Source: Saccopteryx bilineata
Lineage: Eukaryota; Chordata; Mammalia; Chiroptera; Emballonuridae
Assembly: GCF_036850765.1 (NCBI RefSeq)
Contig: NC_089498.1
Location: forward strand, 52,379,795 to 52,443,794
Direction of reading: 5' to 3'
Length of the DNA stretch: 64,000 nt
In this document: positions 37,430 to 48,260 of the stretch, piece after piece
Layout: the number at the start of each line of letters is the position of its first letter
Numbering within the stretch: position 1 is the first letter of the stretch
Program-made: the position numbers and the translations under genes
The notes under the pieces: model-generated
Databases searched by the model: none
What the model saw: only the letters and a program-made list of their open reading frames with translations
What the model was told of the DNA's origin: nothing

Positions 37430-39680
37430 ATAAATTTTTTAATTAAATTTATTGAGGTAACATGGGTTAATAATATGAAATTTCAGGTGTATCACTTTGT
37501 TAGATGATATCTGTAAACTCTATTGTGTGCTCACCACCCATTGTCTAGTGTCCTTCCATCACCAGATATTTAACTTCTCATTTACTCTTTATCCTTCCCA
37601 ACTCCTTTTCCTTTAGCAACTACCATTCTGTTATCTGTATCTTTGAGTTTGTTTACTTTGTTCATTTGTTACTTTTTGTTTTAGGTCCCATACTGACTAA
37701 AGTCATGAAGTTCTTGTACATTCCCATCTGACTTATTTCACTTAGCATGGTATTTTCAGGATCCATCCATGTAGTCACAAATGCTACAAATTTTATCATT
37801 TTTGTGGCTGAGTAGTATTCCATTGCATATAAATACTTCATCTACTTTATCTAGTCATTTGTCAAAGGATACTTGGGACACAAAGGGCATAAGACAGGGG
37901 TCCCCAAACAACGGCCCGCGGGCCACATGCGGCCCCCTGAAGCCATTTATCTGGCCCCTGTCGCACTTCTGGAAGGGGCACCTCTTTCATTGGTGGTCAG
38001 TGAGAGGAGCACTGTATGTGGCGGCACCGCAAAGCACGGCGTTACTCACGTACAGTACTACTTCCGGTGATGCAGGACGCACGCCTCAGGGCTCTGGAAG
38101 CGCATCATATCACTTGATATGGCTAGCAGTGACAAATATGGAACCAGACATTGACCATTTCATTAGCCAAAAGCAAGCCCATAGTTCCCAATGAAATACT
38201 GGTCAGTTTGTTGATTTAAATTTACTTGTTCTTTATTTTAAATACTGTATTTGTTCCCATTTTGTTTTTTTACTTTAAAATAAGGTATGTGCAGTGTGCA
38301 TAGGGATTTGTTCATAGTTTTTTTTATAGTCCGGCCCTCCAACAGTCTGAGGGACAGTGAACTGGCCCCCTCTGTAAAAAGTTTGGGGACCCCTGGCATA
38401 AGACATGTTTTCATGTATTGACTGTGGTAAATAATGTTGCAAAACACATAGGGGTTCTGCATAAATATTTTTTAAAATTTTGGATTCCCAGAAGTGGGAT
38501 TGTTGAGTCATATGGTAGCTCTATTCTTAATTTTTTGAGGAAATTTCCATACTATTTTCCATAGTGACTGCATCAGTTTACATTCCCACAAACAGTAAGC
38601 AAGGGCTTTCTTTTCTCCACATTCTCTCTGACACCTGCTATTTCTTATCTTATTAAAAACAGCCATTATCATATGTGTGAGGTGGTATCTCATTATGGTT
38701 TTGGTTTGCATTTTTCTTATAACTAGTAATGTTGAGCATTTTTTTTATGTATCTGTTGATCCTCTGTATGTCTTCCTTGGAAAAGAATCTATTCGGGTCC
38801 TCTGACCATTTTTTAATGGAATTGCTCTTTATTTTTGTTTGTTGAGTTGTGTAAGTTTTCTATATATTTAGGAAATTAGCCCTTTATCAGAGATACCATT
38901 TGCAAATATCTTCTTCCATTCAGTTTAGTGCCTGCTTTGTTGTTGATTTCTTTTTCTCTGCAGAAGCTTTTTAGTTTGATGTAGTTCCATGCATTTATTT
39001 TTGCCTTTATTTTCCTTTTCTTTAAAGTTAAGTTACCAAAAAACCCCTCTGAGACCAAAGTCCATAAGTTTAGTACCTATGTTTTCTTTTATGAATTTTA
39101 TTGATGCTAGTTTTATATTTAGCTCCTTAATCCATTTGAATTAATTTTTGTGTATGGTGTCAGATAGCAATCTAGTGTCATTCTTTTGTGTGTGGCTTTC
39201 TAGTTTTCCCAAAGCCATTTATTGAAGAGGGTTTCCTTTTTTCATTGAATATTTTTGGCTCCTTTGTTGAAAATTAGTTCTCCATACATGTGTGGGTTTA
39301 TTTCTGGGTTCTCAATTCTGTTTCATTGGTCTGTGTGTCGGTTTTCCTGCAAACAAAGTACTAGTTTTGTTATTGTAGCTCTGTAGTATAAAGTCAGGAA
39401 GTGAGATTTTTCTGGCTTTGCCCTTTCCCCACCACCAGGCGTTTTTCTTTCTTTCTTTTGTTCTTTTTTTTGGTGTGTGTGTGTGTGGTTCAATACAAAT
39501 TTGATGATTTTTGTTTGTTTGTTTTATTGCTTTGAAAAGTGCCTTGGATTTTAATGGGGATTGCATTAAATTTATATATTGCTTTAGGTAATATGGCCAT
39601 TTTAACAATGTTGCTTATTCCTAATCATGAATACAAAATATCTGTCCTTTCTTTGTATTGTATCTTGAGCATTAATTTTA
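37430..39680 (-). mobile_element. L1 LINE, antisense, 5'-truncated
   Basis: Reads backwards from the 3' UTR ('ttgaggtaacatgggttaat') through the end of ORF2 ('tggctgagtagtattccatt', 'cagaagtgggattgttgagt', 'tttgcatttttcttataact') into upstream ORF2. Interrupted by a hAT element at 37895-38395. Many stops. The minus-strand frames here are ORF2 fragments. Confidence 0.92.
37895..38395 (+). mobile_element. 501-bp non-autonomous hAT element, copy 3
   Basis: Ends CAGGGGTCCCCAAAC and GTTTGGGGACCCCTG. Perfect 8-bp target duplication gcataaga at 37887-37894 and 38396-38403. Inserted in the antisense L1. Same length and layout as copy 1 (16856-17359), with better-preserved CpGs ('ggcccgcgggcc'). The frames at 37781-38194 and 37873-38070 are not coding. 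Confidence 0.95.
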
Positions 39681-39744
39681 AATTTAAAAAGTGCCTAATT
39701 CTAGTATTAGTTAAGGATATAGTAGATAATTGAATGAACTGAAA

Positions 39745-40409
39745 TGTATCCTGTAAGGCCAATACTCGCAGCTGCCGTCACAGCCACCTGGTTTTGCAGG
39801 TTTGCATTTAATTTGGGCCAATGGTAATGTAACTGTGGAGCCAAGAACTGGTGGGTCATTACCTTTATTCCCAGCTTGCATTTGGCAAGTGAGCAAACAC
39901 AAACACACTGGGCTCCAAGTTCCACTCATTCAGTGCTCACAAAGCTACTGAAACATTCGAGTTTTCTTAGAATCAAAGGCCCTACAAGTCTTATCCCCTC
40001 TGGTTCCCCATATCCTTTCTCCTTTCTGCACAAACTGGCTTCTCCTTCAGCACCCGCCCATCTTGACTGCCTCTTCTCCTCCAATCATGTGGCCTCTTTC
40101 CCCTGGAACAACATGGTCTCCTCCTCTCTACAACAACGAGGTCTCTGTTTCCCAAAATGGCCTCCTAGCTCCTCCTTGTAAAACTTTTGGGCATGAAAAT
40201 CCTCCCCTAGCACACATTAGCATAACCAAGCCCCTTCCCAAGCATGAAAGCAATCACTTGTATCACGTGAGAGCATCATCACATGAGCAGCAGCCATTTT
40301 TAACAATAAGAGTGAGCAAAACTAGAATATACAGATTTTATAACTCATTTGCCCAACATAACCTCAGTAACCTAACTCCAGAACTCCACTAGATAGTTCT
40401 CCCTCTACA
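39745..40409 (-). mobile_element. LTR-like block, possible solo LTR of an endogenous retrovirus
   Basis: About 665 bp, sharply different in composition (C/T-rich) from its flanks. It begins TGTATCCTG and ends CTCTACA, so both strands have TG...CA ends. On the minus strand it has a 'gttataaaatctg' TATA-like box near 40340 and a 'gggaataaaggta' polyadenylation signal near 39866. No gag/pol/env sequence or second LTR is visible, and I could not find a convincing short target duplication, so the boundaries and class are uncertain. The frames inside are not genes. Confidence 0.45.
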
Positions 40410-41929
40410 AGTAATGTTTCATTTTCTTATTGGATAGAGACAGTAGAGTAATAAATCTAGCCATCCTATAACTTATATAATGAGCATTCATTAACCAACA
40501 ATATCCTGTTACAAGAAAAATTGGGGTCACTTTTTTTCACTTCATTTGGTTGCCATCAAGCAAATTACTCAGTATTGTTTGGCTGAAGCATTTATTTATT
40601 TTTGCTGTGATAATGATTTTTCCATACTAGAGAAAGAGTAAAATGTTTTACTCTTTATAGAAGTTTTCTTTTCTTATATACATGAAAACTAAAGTTGTAT
40701 TTGAAGAAATTAGTTCTGGTTCAGTCCAATACCTCAAGAGTCAGTCCAACTACACTCTGACTTACTATTGCTTCAAGATCTTTATATGTCTTGAAACCAT
40801 ACAAAATTCACATAGGCATCAGGTAAGGTCAACTTCTAAGCCATTTGGATCTCTAGTAATGGGAAATATGTAAGACGTAAATGAACCTGAGAGAGATGAT
40901 ATCCAGCTTCCACTTGCTCCTCTTTACGAGCATATAGTTAAGAGTTCCAGCTCAGAAGTTGAACTGCCTGGGTTGGAATCCACTCTTCCATTTATAAATT
41001 ATGAAACCCTGAAAATGATGATTTTCTCTAACTTTTTTAAATTACTGTATGAAGTAATCAAGGAGATACTTACAAAACATTTGAGTGACTATCTAGAATT
41101 TAGCACTAAAAAAAAAAGAAAAAAAAAAGCCAGCTGCTATCATCACCACCAACAACAACTTTATCTTCATTATCCGAATCAGCAACATCAGCATCCATCA
41201 CTCTAATCATTATATCACCATTCCCATTCCCAAAAACGTTCTACTTCTTGACTAAAGTTTAGAGCGCTTAGTATAATTGGCACAGCAGTAGCTTTTCAGT
41301 CAACTGCTCACTAATTATATAACTGAGTAGGCTAGTTAACCTCTCTGAGCCTCTGTTTCTGAAAATCTGGCAACTGAGCCAGTTGAACTACATGATCTTT
41401 AGGTTTCCTCAGGTCACGGTCTCTGCTTCTCTTGAAATGTGGCCTCTTGACAACTGGATCAGATTCCTGGATTCCAAATGCAGCTCAGGGCCATCGTAGC
41501 TGAATGGCGGCATTTAATAGCAGACCACTGTCAGCAGGGCCCTTTTCTCCAGGCTGTCCCACCTGTAGCCTGTCACTCTGAACACCTACAATACATGCTA
41601 GGCCCTGCTCTTGTTAATGCAAAAGTAAATCAGCCAAGTCAGTTCAACACTTTGGTATCAGTAGTCTGTACTTCCTCAGATTCTCCTCTCATGGACTGTG
41701 ATTTGGGGAAAGTTAATTATATTTTTAAAACTGCTTCCTGGATTTCTCTCTCTCTCTCTTTTAAAATTAATAAAATGATAACATTTAGAATAATATAACA
41801 AATATCATTCATTTAGTTATTTAAAAATAAAACATAGATATAATTCAAGCCTCTTTTGTATCCTCCCACAGTACTTTTCTTCCCTCCCACTATCAGCCTC
41901 CTGAAGTTATATGCATCCTCACTGATCAT
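40410..41929. other. PRKG1 intron with two MIR relics
   Basis: Sense MIR segments at about 40925-41080 ('ctgcctgggttggaatcca') and 41260-41420 ('gttaacctctctgagcctc'). The rest is unique AT-rich DNA with an A-rich patch at 41108-41128. Confidence 0.55.
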
Positions 41930-41942
41930 GTGTCTAAATTTT

Positions 41943-42290
41943 TTTTTTTTTTGTATTTTTCTGAAGCTGGAAACAGGGAGAGACAGTCAGACAGACTCCT
42001 GCATGCGCCCTACTGGGATCCACCCGGCACGCCCACCAGGGGGCGATGCTCTGCCAAGACCAGAGCCACTCTAGTGCCTGAGGCAGAGGCCAAGGAGCCA
42101 TCCCCAGCGCCCGGGCCATCTTTGCTCCAATGGAGCCTTGGCTGCGGGAGGGGAAGAGAGAGACAGAGAGGAAGGAGGGGGGGGTGGAGAAGCAAATGGG
42201 CGTTTCTCCTATGTGCCCTGGCTGGGAATCGAACCCGGGTCCCCCGCACGCCAGGCCGACGCTCTACTGCTGAGCCAACCAGCCAGGGCC
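41943..42290 (-). mobile_element. SINE-A copy, reversed, one 22-bp unit
   Basis: Perfect target duplication gtgtctaaatttt at 41930-41942 and 42291-42303. One intact CCACCAGGGGGCG unit. The body lacks the following 'cccctcaggggcgtc' segment found in other copies, so it has a small internal deletion. Inserted just upstream of an L1 3' end. Confidence 0.96.
42033..42045 (+). promoter_or_regulatory. CTCF-core-like motif in SINE-A
   Basis: CCACCAGGGGGCG, a full match to the CTCF core consensus. Binding is inferred only. Confidence 0.5.
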
Positions 42291-42339
42291 GTGTCTAAAT
42301 TTTATAGTGCGTACATATGTATGTATAATAAACATATAA

Positions 42340-42590
42340 TTTTACACATAGGCGGAACATAAAACTGAGACTCATGGATGTAGATAAAAGTGAAGTGGTT
42401 CCCAGGAGGAGGTGTGGGTAAGAGGGGAGTAAAGAGAGACCAATACCTGGTGACAGGAAATGACTTTGGGTGATGGGCACACAATGCAATCAACAGTTCA
42501 AATACCACCGAGATGTGTACCTGAAACCTATGTACTCTTCCTGATTAATGTCACCCCATCAAATTTAATTTCTAAATAAAATTGTTAAGA
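42340..42590 (+). mobile_element. L1 3' end (sense)
   Basis: Short 5'-truncated L1: 'cacataggcggaacataaaa', then 'gataaaagtgaagtggttcc', then 'gatgggcacacaatgcaatc', then 'aatgtcaccccatcaaattt' and an A-rich end. Same 3' end type as the L1 ending at 29025. Confidence 0.85.
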
Positions 42591-42912
42591 AGTGGTAAAT
42601 TAGATTTCATTAAATTAAAAATATTTGTTCTTTGGGGAAAAAAACTACTAGGAATAGGAAAAAATATATTTTCTCTTCATAGTTTATAAGAATATATTTG
42701 CAAATCATATATCTGAAAAGCAACTTGATTCCGGAAAAAAATAACTCAAATGTCAATAATAAAGAAAATATCCAGTTTTTAAAATGGGAAAGAGATTTGA
42801 ACAGACATTTCACCAATGAAGAAAAACTGAAAAATAGGCACATGAAAATTAATTCACCATGATTAGTCATTAGAGAAATATAAATTAAAACCACAACGAA
42901 GTACTATTATAC

Positions 42913-43407
42913 CAGTAGTGGGATTCAGCCAGTTTGCACCAGTTCGGCAGAACCAATACCTAATTTTTTGTTGAGTTCAGCAAACCAGGTATTAAAATGG
43001 CACTTATAATCAGTTCTCTCTAAGGTGGGTGCCTGGACAGCCACCCAATGTGGTAATCACAAATTTACATTCCTTACTCTTTTAACATTCATCTGTGCAA
43101 CAGTGTATTCTAAGTGCCTGAAGTGATGTTCATTTCATCCATAGATGAAAAAAATTGCAAGTGAGGATGCCAATCAAGAAGCAATATGGAAATTTCTTAA
43201 ATAACAGTTTTATTGTTTTTTGTCAGGTTTTATTTAATAGTTTTCATTAATATTTTAAAACTCTTATAATCTAGTTTTGTGTACCTTTTTTATTCTTTCT
43301 TAAGTATTAAAATCATGAAATAATAAACTACCTTTTGGTATATCATTTTTTATACTTAAATATGGTCTTTAGGGTAGAGAACCAGTTGTTCAATTATTTG
43401 AATCCCA
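42913..43407. mobile_element. Non-autonomous DNA transposon, 3' terminus incomplete
   Basis: L1 text stops at 42912 and resumes after 43407. The insert starts CAGTAGTGGGATTCAGCC and ends ...GAATCCCA, giving inverted GGGATTCA termini, with GGTTC/GAACC pairs further in (gcagaacc near the start, gagaaccagttg near the end). The expected terminal CTG at the right end is missing, so the target duplication cannot be shown. hAT-like by its ends. No coding capacity. Confidence 0.6.
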
Positions 43408-43729
43408 TATTAAAATATCTAGATTTAAAAGACTGACCATACCAAATGTTGGAGAAGATATGGAGCAAGTAGAACTTCTATACCTTGCTGGTAGGAATGT
43501 AAAATAATATAGCACTTTGGAAAACAATTTGGCAGTTTCTTAAAAAGTTAAACATATTGCCTGCCATATGACCCAACCATCCTATTCCTAGATATTTACA
43601 TAAAACATGAAAGCTATGTCCATATGAATATTTATATACAAATATTCATAACAACTTTATTTGTAATATCCACAAACTTAAAACAACCCAAATGTTCATC
43701 AACAGATGAATGGATAAACAATCACAGTA

Positions 43730-44064
43730 GCCTGACCAGGTGGTGGCACAGTGGATAGAGCGTTGAGCTGGGACGCAGAGAACCCAGGTTTGAAACCCCG
43801 AGTTCACCAGCTTGAGTGTGGGCTCATCTGGTTTGAGCAAGGCTCACACCAGCTTGGGCCCAAGGTCACCAGCTTGAGCAAGAGGTCACTCAGTCTGCTG
43901 TAGCCCCCTGGTCAAGGCATATACGAGAAAGCAATCAATGAACAACTAAGGTGCCACAACGAAGAATTGATGCTTCTTATCTCTCTCCTTTCTTGTCTGT
44001 TGGTTCCTGTCTGTCAGTCTCCCAGTCTGCATCACAAAAAAAAAAAAAAAACCAAGAAAAAAAC
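43730..44064 (+). mobile_element. SINE-B copy
   Basis: Head 'gcctgaccaggtggtggcac' with A- and B-box remnants ('ggtttgaaacc'), conserved 'gaaagcaatcaatgaacaac' and a poly-A tail. Target duplication aacaatcacagta (43717-43729) versus aacaattcatagta (44065-44078). Confidence 0.93.
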
Positions 44065-44450
44065 AACAATTCATAGTATAGTCATACAATGAAGTATGAT
44101 TTAGCAATAAAAATAAACTATTGATATAGTCAACATAGAGAATGTAATAATAATTATGACTAATAAAATTAAATAAATAAAAAAGCACATAAATATATAA
44201 TCTCCTTAATATAACATCTAGAAAATACCAACTAATCCATAGTAACAGAAAGCAGATTAGTAGTTACCTAGTCATGCCATTTGACAGGACAGAGATTTTA
44301 AAGGGATACTAAGACTCTTTGGGGATGATGAGTTTTTGGGTATAGTGATAGAATCATAAATATCTATCAGTGTCAAAAGCTTTAAAATTTTGCACTTTAA
44401 ATGTGAGGTTTAATTAATGTCAATTATACCTCAATCAACTATTAAAATAT

Positions 44451-45595
44451 TTTCAAACTCACTTCATTATTATAGGTATCCATGATTTTATCAAATGTCA
44501 GTCAAAGAAATACCAGCTTTCCTATGGTTCATTACTTACCATGGCTTCACAATTCTGTACTCGGGAGGCTCTGAACTCTCCCTATCCTACCATTTTCAGA
44601 GCATCTGTTAATAACATTACAGGTTTGCAATGTGGCTTTACCCCAGTAACAGGTAACAGGATGTGTTAGGGCTTATTTGGATAACTAGAATTAGAGGGAA
44701 ATAAGTATAATAAATCCACTGACGTTAGCTGTTATATTCTACAAAGTCATGGAATTTTGAACAATTCAAGTGATTGATTAACGGTCAGTATATGCAATCA
44801 AGGATTGGCCAAAAGGGACTTGTCTTTGGGAGTCAGTTTTGTTTGTGTGTCCGTATCTAGTTTGGATAATTTAATTCTCAGGCTGGAAAACAGAGTACAG
44901 ACAGAATTTTCTATCAAAGTGGTAGAATTTAAGATCAAGCAGATAATCACAAGCAGGAGAAAGGAAGACTGAAAGAACACATCAGGCTTAATACTTCATA
45001 GCTGAAAGAATTTGTACTTATTTGGGGAGTTACAGGTGTTCAATCTTTGAGCATTTAATCAGTGGTCAAATGAACAGGATAAAGTTGAAGCAGAGACACA
45101 GAATCTCCCAGCTACAGTTTCTGGTAGTAAAATGAACTAGGGTTTCCTAGATTTTTCTCATTCACATCTTATCTTTGCCTTTTTCGTTGGGAAGTTGGTG
45201 TTATCAGCCTGATGAGACTATTCTCGGCTTTAGTCTTTTTCTGAACAATAACGTCATTGAAAAATGGATTTGGAATTTTAGGTAAATTAGCTTTAATACT
45301 TATTAAAGAAATTGTGCCAACTAAATAATATGGATCTTTTACATAAGGTATTTATTCTATATTGTCTAAAGTCATCTGATCCTCATATCCCACATTAGGA
45401 AATATAAGATAAACTATTAATTAAACAGCTAAGCCAGTATACTTATATCTTACAATAATACATTATGCTACATAATTTTAAACAGCATGTGTTTTAATGT
45501 TTCTCTCTTAAATTTAATTGTCATTCACTCTCAGCAAAAATGTATTGTTTACTGTTTAACAATGAAACATTTAAAGGAAAACAAAACAGAGTTCT
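44451..45595. other. PRKG1 intron, no recognised element
   Basis: Unique AT-rich DNA. No exon or repeat recognised. Confidence 0.45.
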
Positions 45596-45599
45596 TGCC

Positions 45600-45790
45600 A
45601 TCCAAGGCCTTGTGCTAAATAATCTTATATCCATTATTCTGTTTAATTCTCACAGCATCCATTATTAGTCCCATTCCATATGTGAGAAAACTGAGTCTCA
45701 GTGAAGTTAAATAACTTACACAAGGTCACAGAGTAAGCAGAGAAACTAGGAGTGAAACCCAGGTCTCTTTGGTCCACCTTCTATTGTCTT
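45600..45790 (-). repeat. MIR (antisense)
   Basis: 'gtttaattctcacagcatcc', then 'gtgagaaaactgagtctcag', then 'ttacacaaggtcacagagta', then 'gaaacccaggtctctttgg'. Confidence 0.8.
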
Positions 45791-48029
45791 TTCAGTTTAC
45801 CGTACTGCAGTTATATGTTAACAGAGACTGCACTGGGCAGAATGGACATTGTAGGTAGTCCTCAATATATGGGAGTGTCATGTTATGACTGTCTCCCTTT
45901 CCTACCCAAATTAGGTCTAACAGTTCATGGAGAAAATCATATGGCTGCTTTTTTCCTGCTTTCTATTTGTTCTTACTCTCCTGAGGTACTTAATACATTT
46001 GTCCTCCACCAATTTCCATTTGGTTGATAAACATACTCATGGTTTCATCTTGGCCTAGCTCTTTTCTCCATTACTAAGCAAACATGATTTTAAAGCAAAT
46101 GGACCTATTTATCACCCTCTTTTCCCTTTAAGTAGCTGTAAAACAGTTTCTTAAACTATCCCCCCCCTTTTTTTTTCAAAACTATACCACAAGTCAGGTC
46201 TGTCAGAATTTAGAGTTTATCCTGTAAAGTATAATGGCTGTCCTTGTGTTTTCTGAAACATTCCCGAGTCTCTGAGCTTAATGATGCCCTCAGCATCAGT
46301 AGCTGACAGCTGCCTGCTACCCAGATGGCAGACTCCCTCTCACTGTCTGCTCAACATCTTTGCGAAAAACCTGCACCCCATATGGAGAAACATGTTGGTT
46401 TGAAAGGAACATTTTTCACAAACATTCCACAAAAAGAATATAGATTTTCTACCACCCCCATCCATATGTACTTATTTCCCTTTTGAAACTTGGATTTGCT
46501 ATCCTGAAAAAGTGTAATATTTTCCCTTTAAGGCTTTTGAATTTGTGATGCCAAACAAAAATCATCAAGAGTTGTAAAACATGTACCTGAAATTAACTTT
46601 TAAACTTATAAATTTTAAAATTATGAATTTTAAAAATAATCATAAGATATTTTTAAAATATATATTTGGGACAGAATAACATAAAAGGTGTGTGTCTAGT
46701 CTTAACACAGAATAGTGAGGAGCTGAGATCATGAAAAATCACAGGTTTTAGAATCTTTGCTACTATAAGCTGTATTTATTTTACATCCCTCTTAACTCCC
46801 TACTTCACCAATCCACACACTAAAGTGAGGTAACCACTGATGTCCATGTCGCTCTGTGCACCTGATCAAGCACTGAGGATGTTCATCAAGCTATCACACG
46901 TCTGAGACAACCAAAGACCATATCTGTTTTTCTTTCCATTTTAACAGGTAGTTTTATTCAAAGAGGAGTGGGTAAATTATTTTGTCACCAGCTACAGGAA
47001 GTTTCATTAATTTCCTATTTGCTAAAGCAGAGTGAGTCATTAAGAATTGGAATATAAATCTTACCATTTCTTCTTCTATCAATGCCTAAATATCCTAAAA
47101 AAGAGCTGCTTAGCCAAATGATTTTATTTAAAGTTGCAAGATGGTATGTGTTTGTGGAAATGGAAAATAATATTTAAGTGATGGATGCAATAGTTTATAT
47201 TTATAGTTTTTATTATTTCTCTCAGTGTTCAGAGATTGGATCATGGATCTCTGGGTTTCCCCTAAGTATAGAGTTGGATATACTATAGGCAAATACTGTG
47301 GGAGAAAAAAAGTCTTTACTGGAATTTTTTTTTCTTTTAAATACATTAATTTTCCTTCAAATCAGTTCCTCTGTTAAGAATGACTTCATTTCCCTAGTAT
47401 TTCAAGTTTGAAAGTTAAGGACAATCTCTGCAACCTTCCTCCCTCTCGCTCATAACTCTCCCTGTTTTATATTTTGGACACCCCATTTTACAGATAATTC
47501 TTTCACAGTTTTCAAATACATTACTTTCTCTTTTTATTACTTTTTCCACCGCAATTCAGATCTTTCCTTTATAGTTCATGCTGTTAGATTCATTTTCTCA
47601 TTCATCATATATCAAAACCCTAACTAAGCCAGGCAAATAGGACCCTTGCTCTGAGCCTGAGCTTTAGCTGGTCCCATTATGGCCCTTTTCTACCGTACCT
47701 CTTCCAAAAGGGGAAAAAGTCATAGGGTCAGGGGGATATACTGGAGCCTGTACACCCCCTTCTAGACCATCCTTCAGGGTAAGAGGGACAGGGAATTCAT
47801 ATGGAGAGACAATAACAATTTTAAGTAAGGTGGTTCACATAGTCTTCAGTGAGAAAATAACATTTGAGAAAAGATTGAAGGAAGTAAGAAAATGAGCCTC
47901 AGATACCTCATGCAGAAAGAATGTTCCATGTATTGATAATAAGGTCTCACCATATTTACTTGATATTGTCAATGAACCAACCGCTTAATGTCCTTTCTCA
48001 TCTCTGAGCCTTGGCAGTCATTACTGCTC
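45791..48029. other. PRKG1 intron, mostly unique
   Basis: At 47800-47950 there is a piece of the same old repeat as 3180-3640 ('acatttgagaaaagattgaa', 'gaatgttccatgtattg'). Nothing else recognised. Confidence 0.45.
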
Positions 48030-48260
48030 TACGAGGAAAGCTCTTTTACGCACACGTTACTGCGCTTGTAAATGTTTACCAACCAGCTCGCTGAAGAAAA
48101 AAAAAGAAAAAGGAAATCACAAAAACCCAACTCCGGTGATTACCAGTTTCAGCAGTCTAAATACTCCCACCGCGACTACGTTACCAGCGTAATGGCCTTG
48201 AATGTGAATCTGGGAAGAAGAGAACTGCAAACGTAGCGCTCACAGCTCCAGCGTAGTCCT
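48030..48260. promoter_or_regulatory. CpG-enriched unique segment, candidate regulatory element
   Basis: Thirteen CpG dinucleotides in about 230 bp, in an intron otherwise nearly CpG-free outside young transposons. Examples are 'ttacgcacacgttactgcgc' and 'accgcgactacgttaccagc'. It does not match any repeat family in this window. An unrecognised DNA transposon is the main alternative. Function is a guess. Confidence 0.25.

Larger units (their letters stand above)
42600..44450 (+). mobile_element. Old L1 3' region (sense), interrupted twice
   Basis: A diverged L1: late ORF2 text 'gaacagacatttcaccaat', then 'gaccataccaaatgttggag', then 'catatgacccaaccatccta', then 'tggaatactatg'-like text decayed at 44090, and a 3' UTR ending near 44450. 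Interrupted by a transposon at 42913-43407 and a SINE-B at 43730-44064. Confidence 0.85.
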
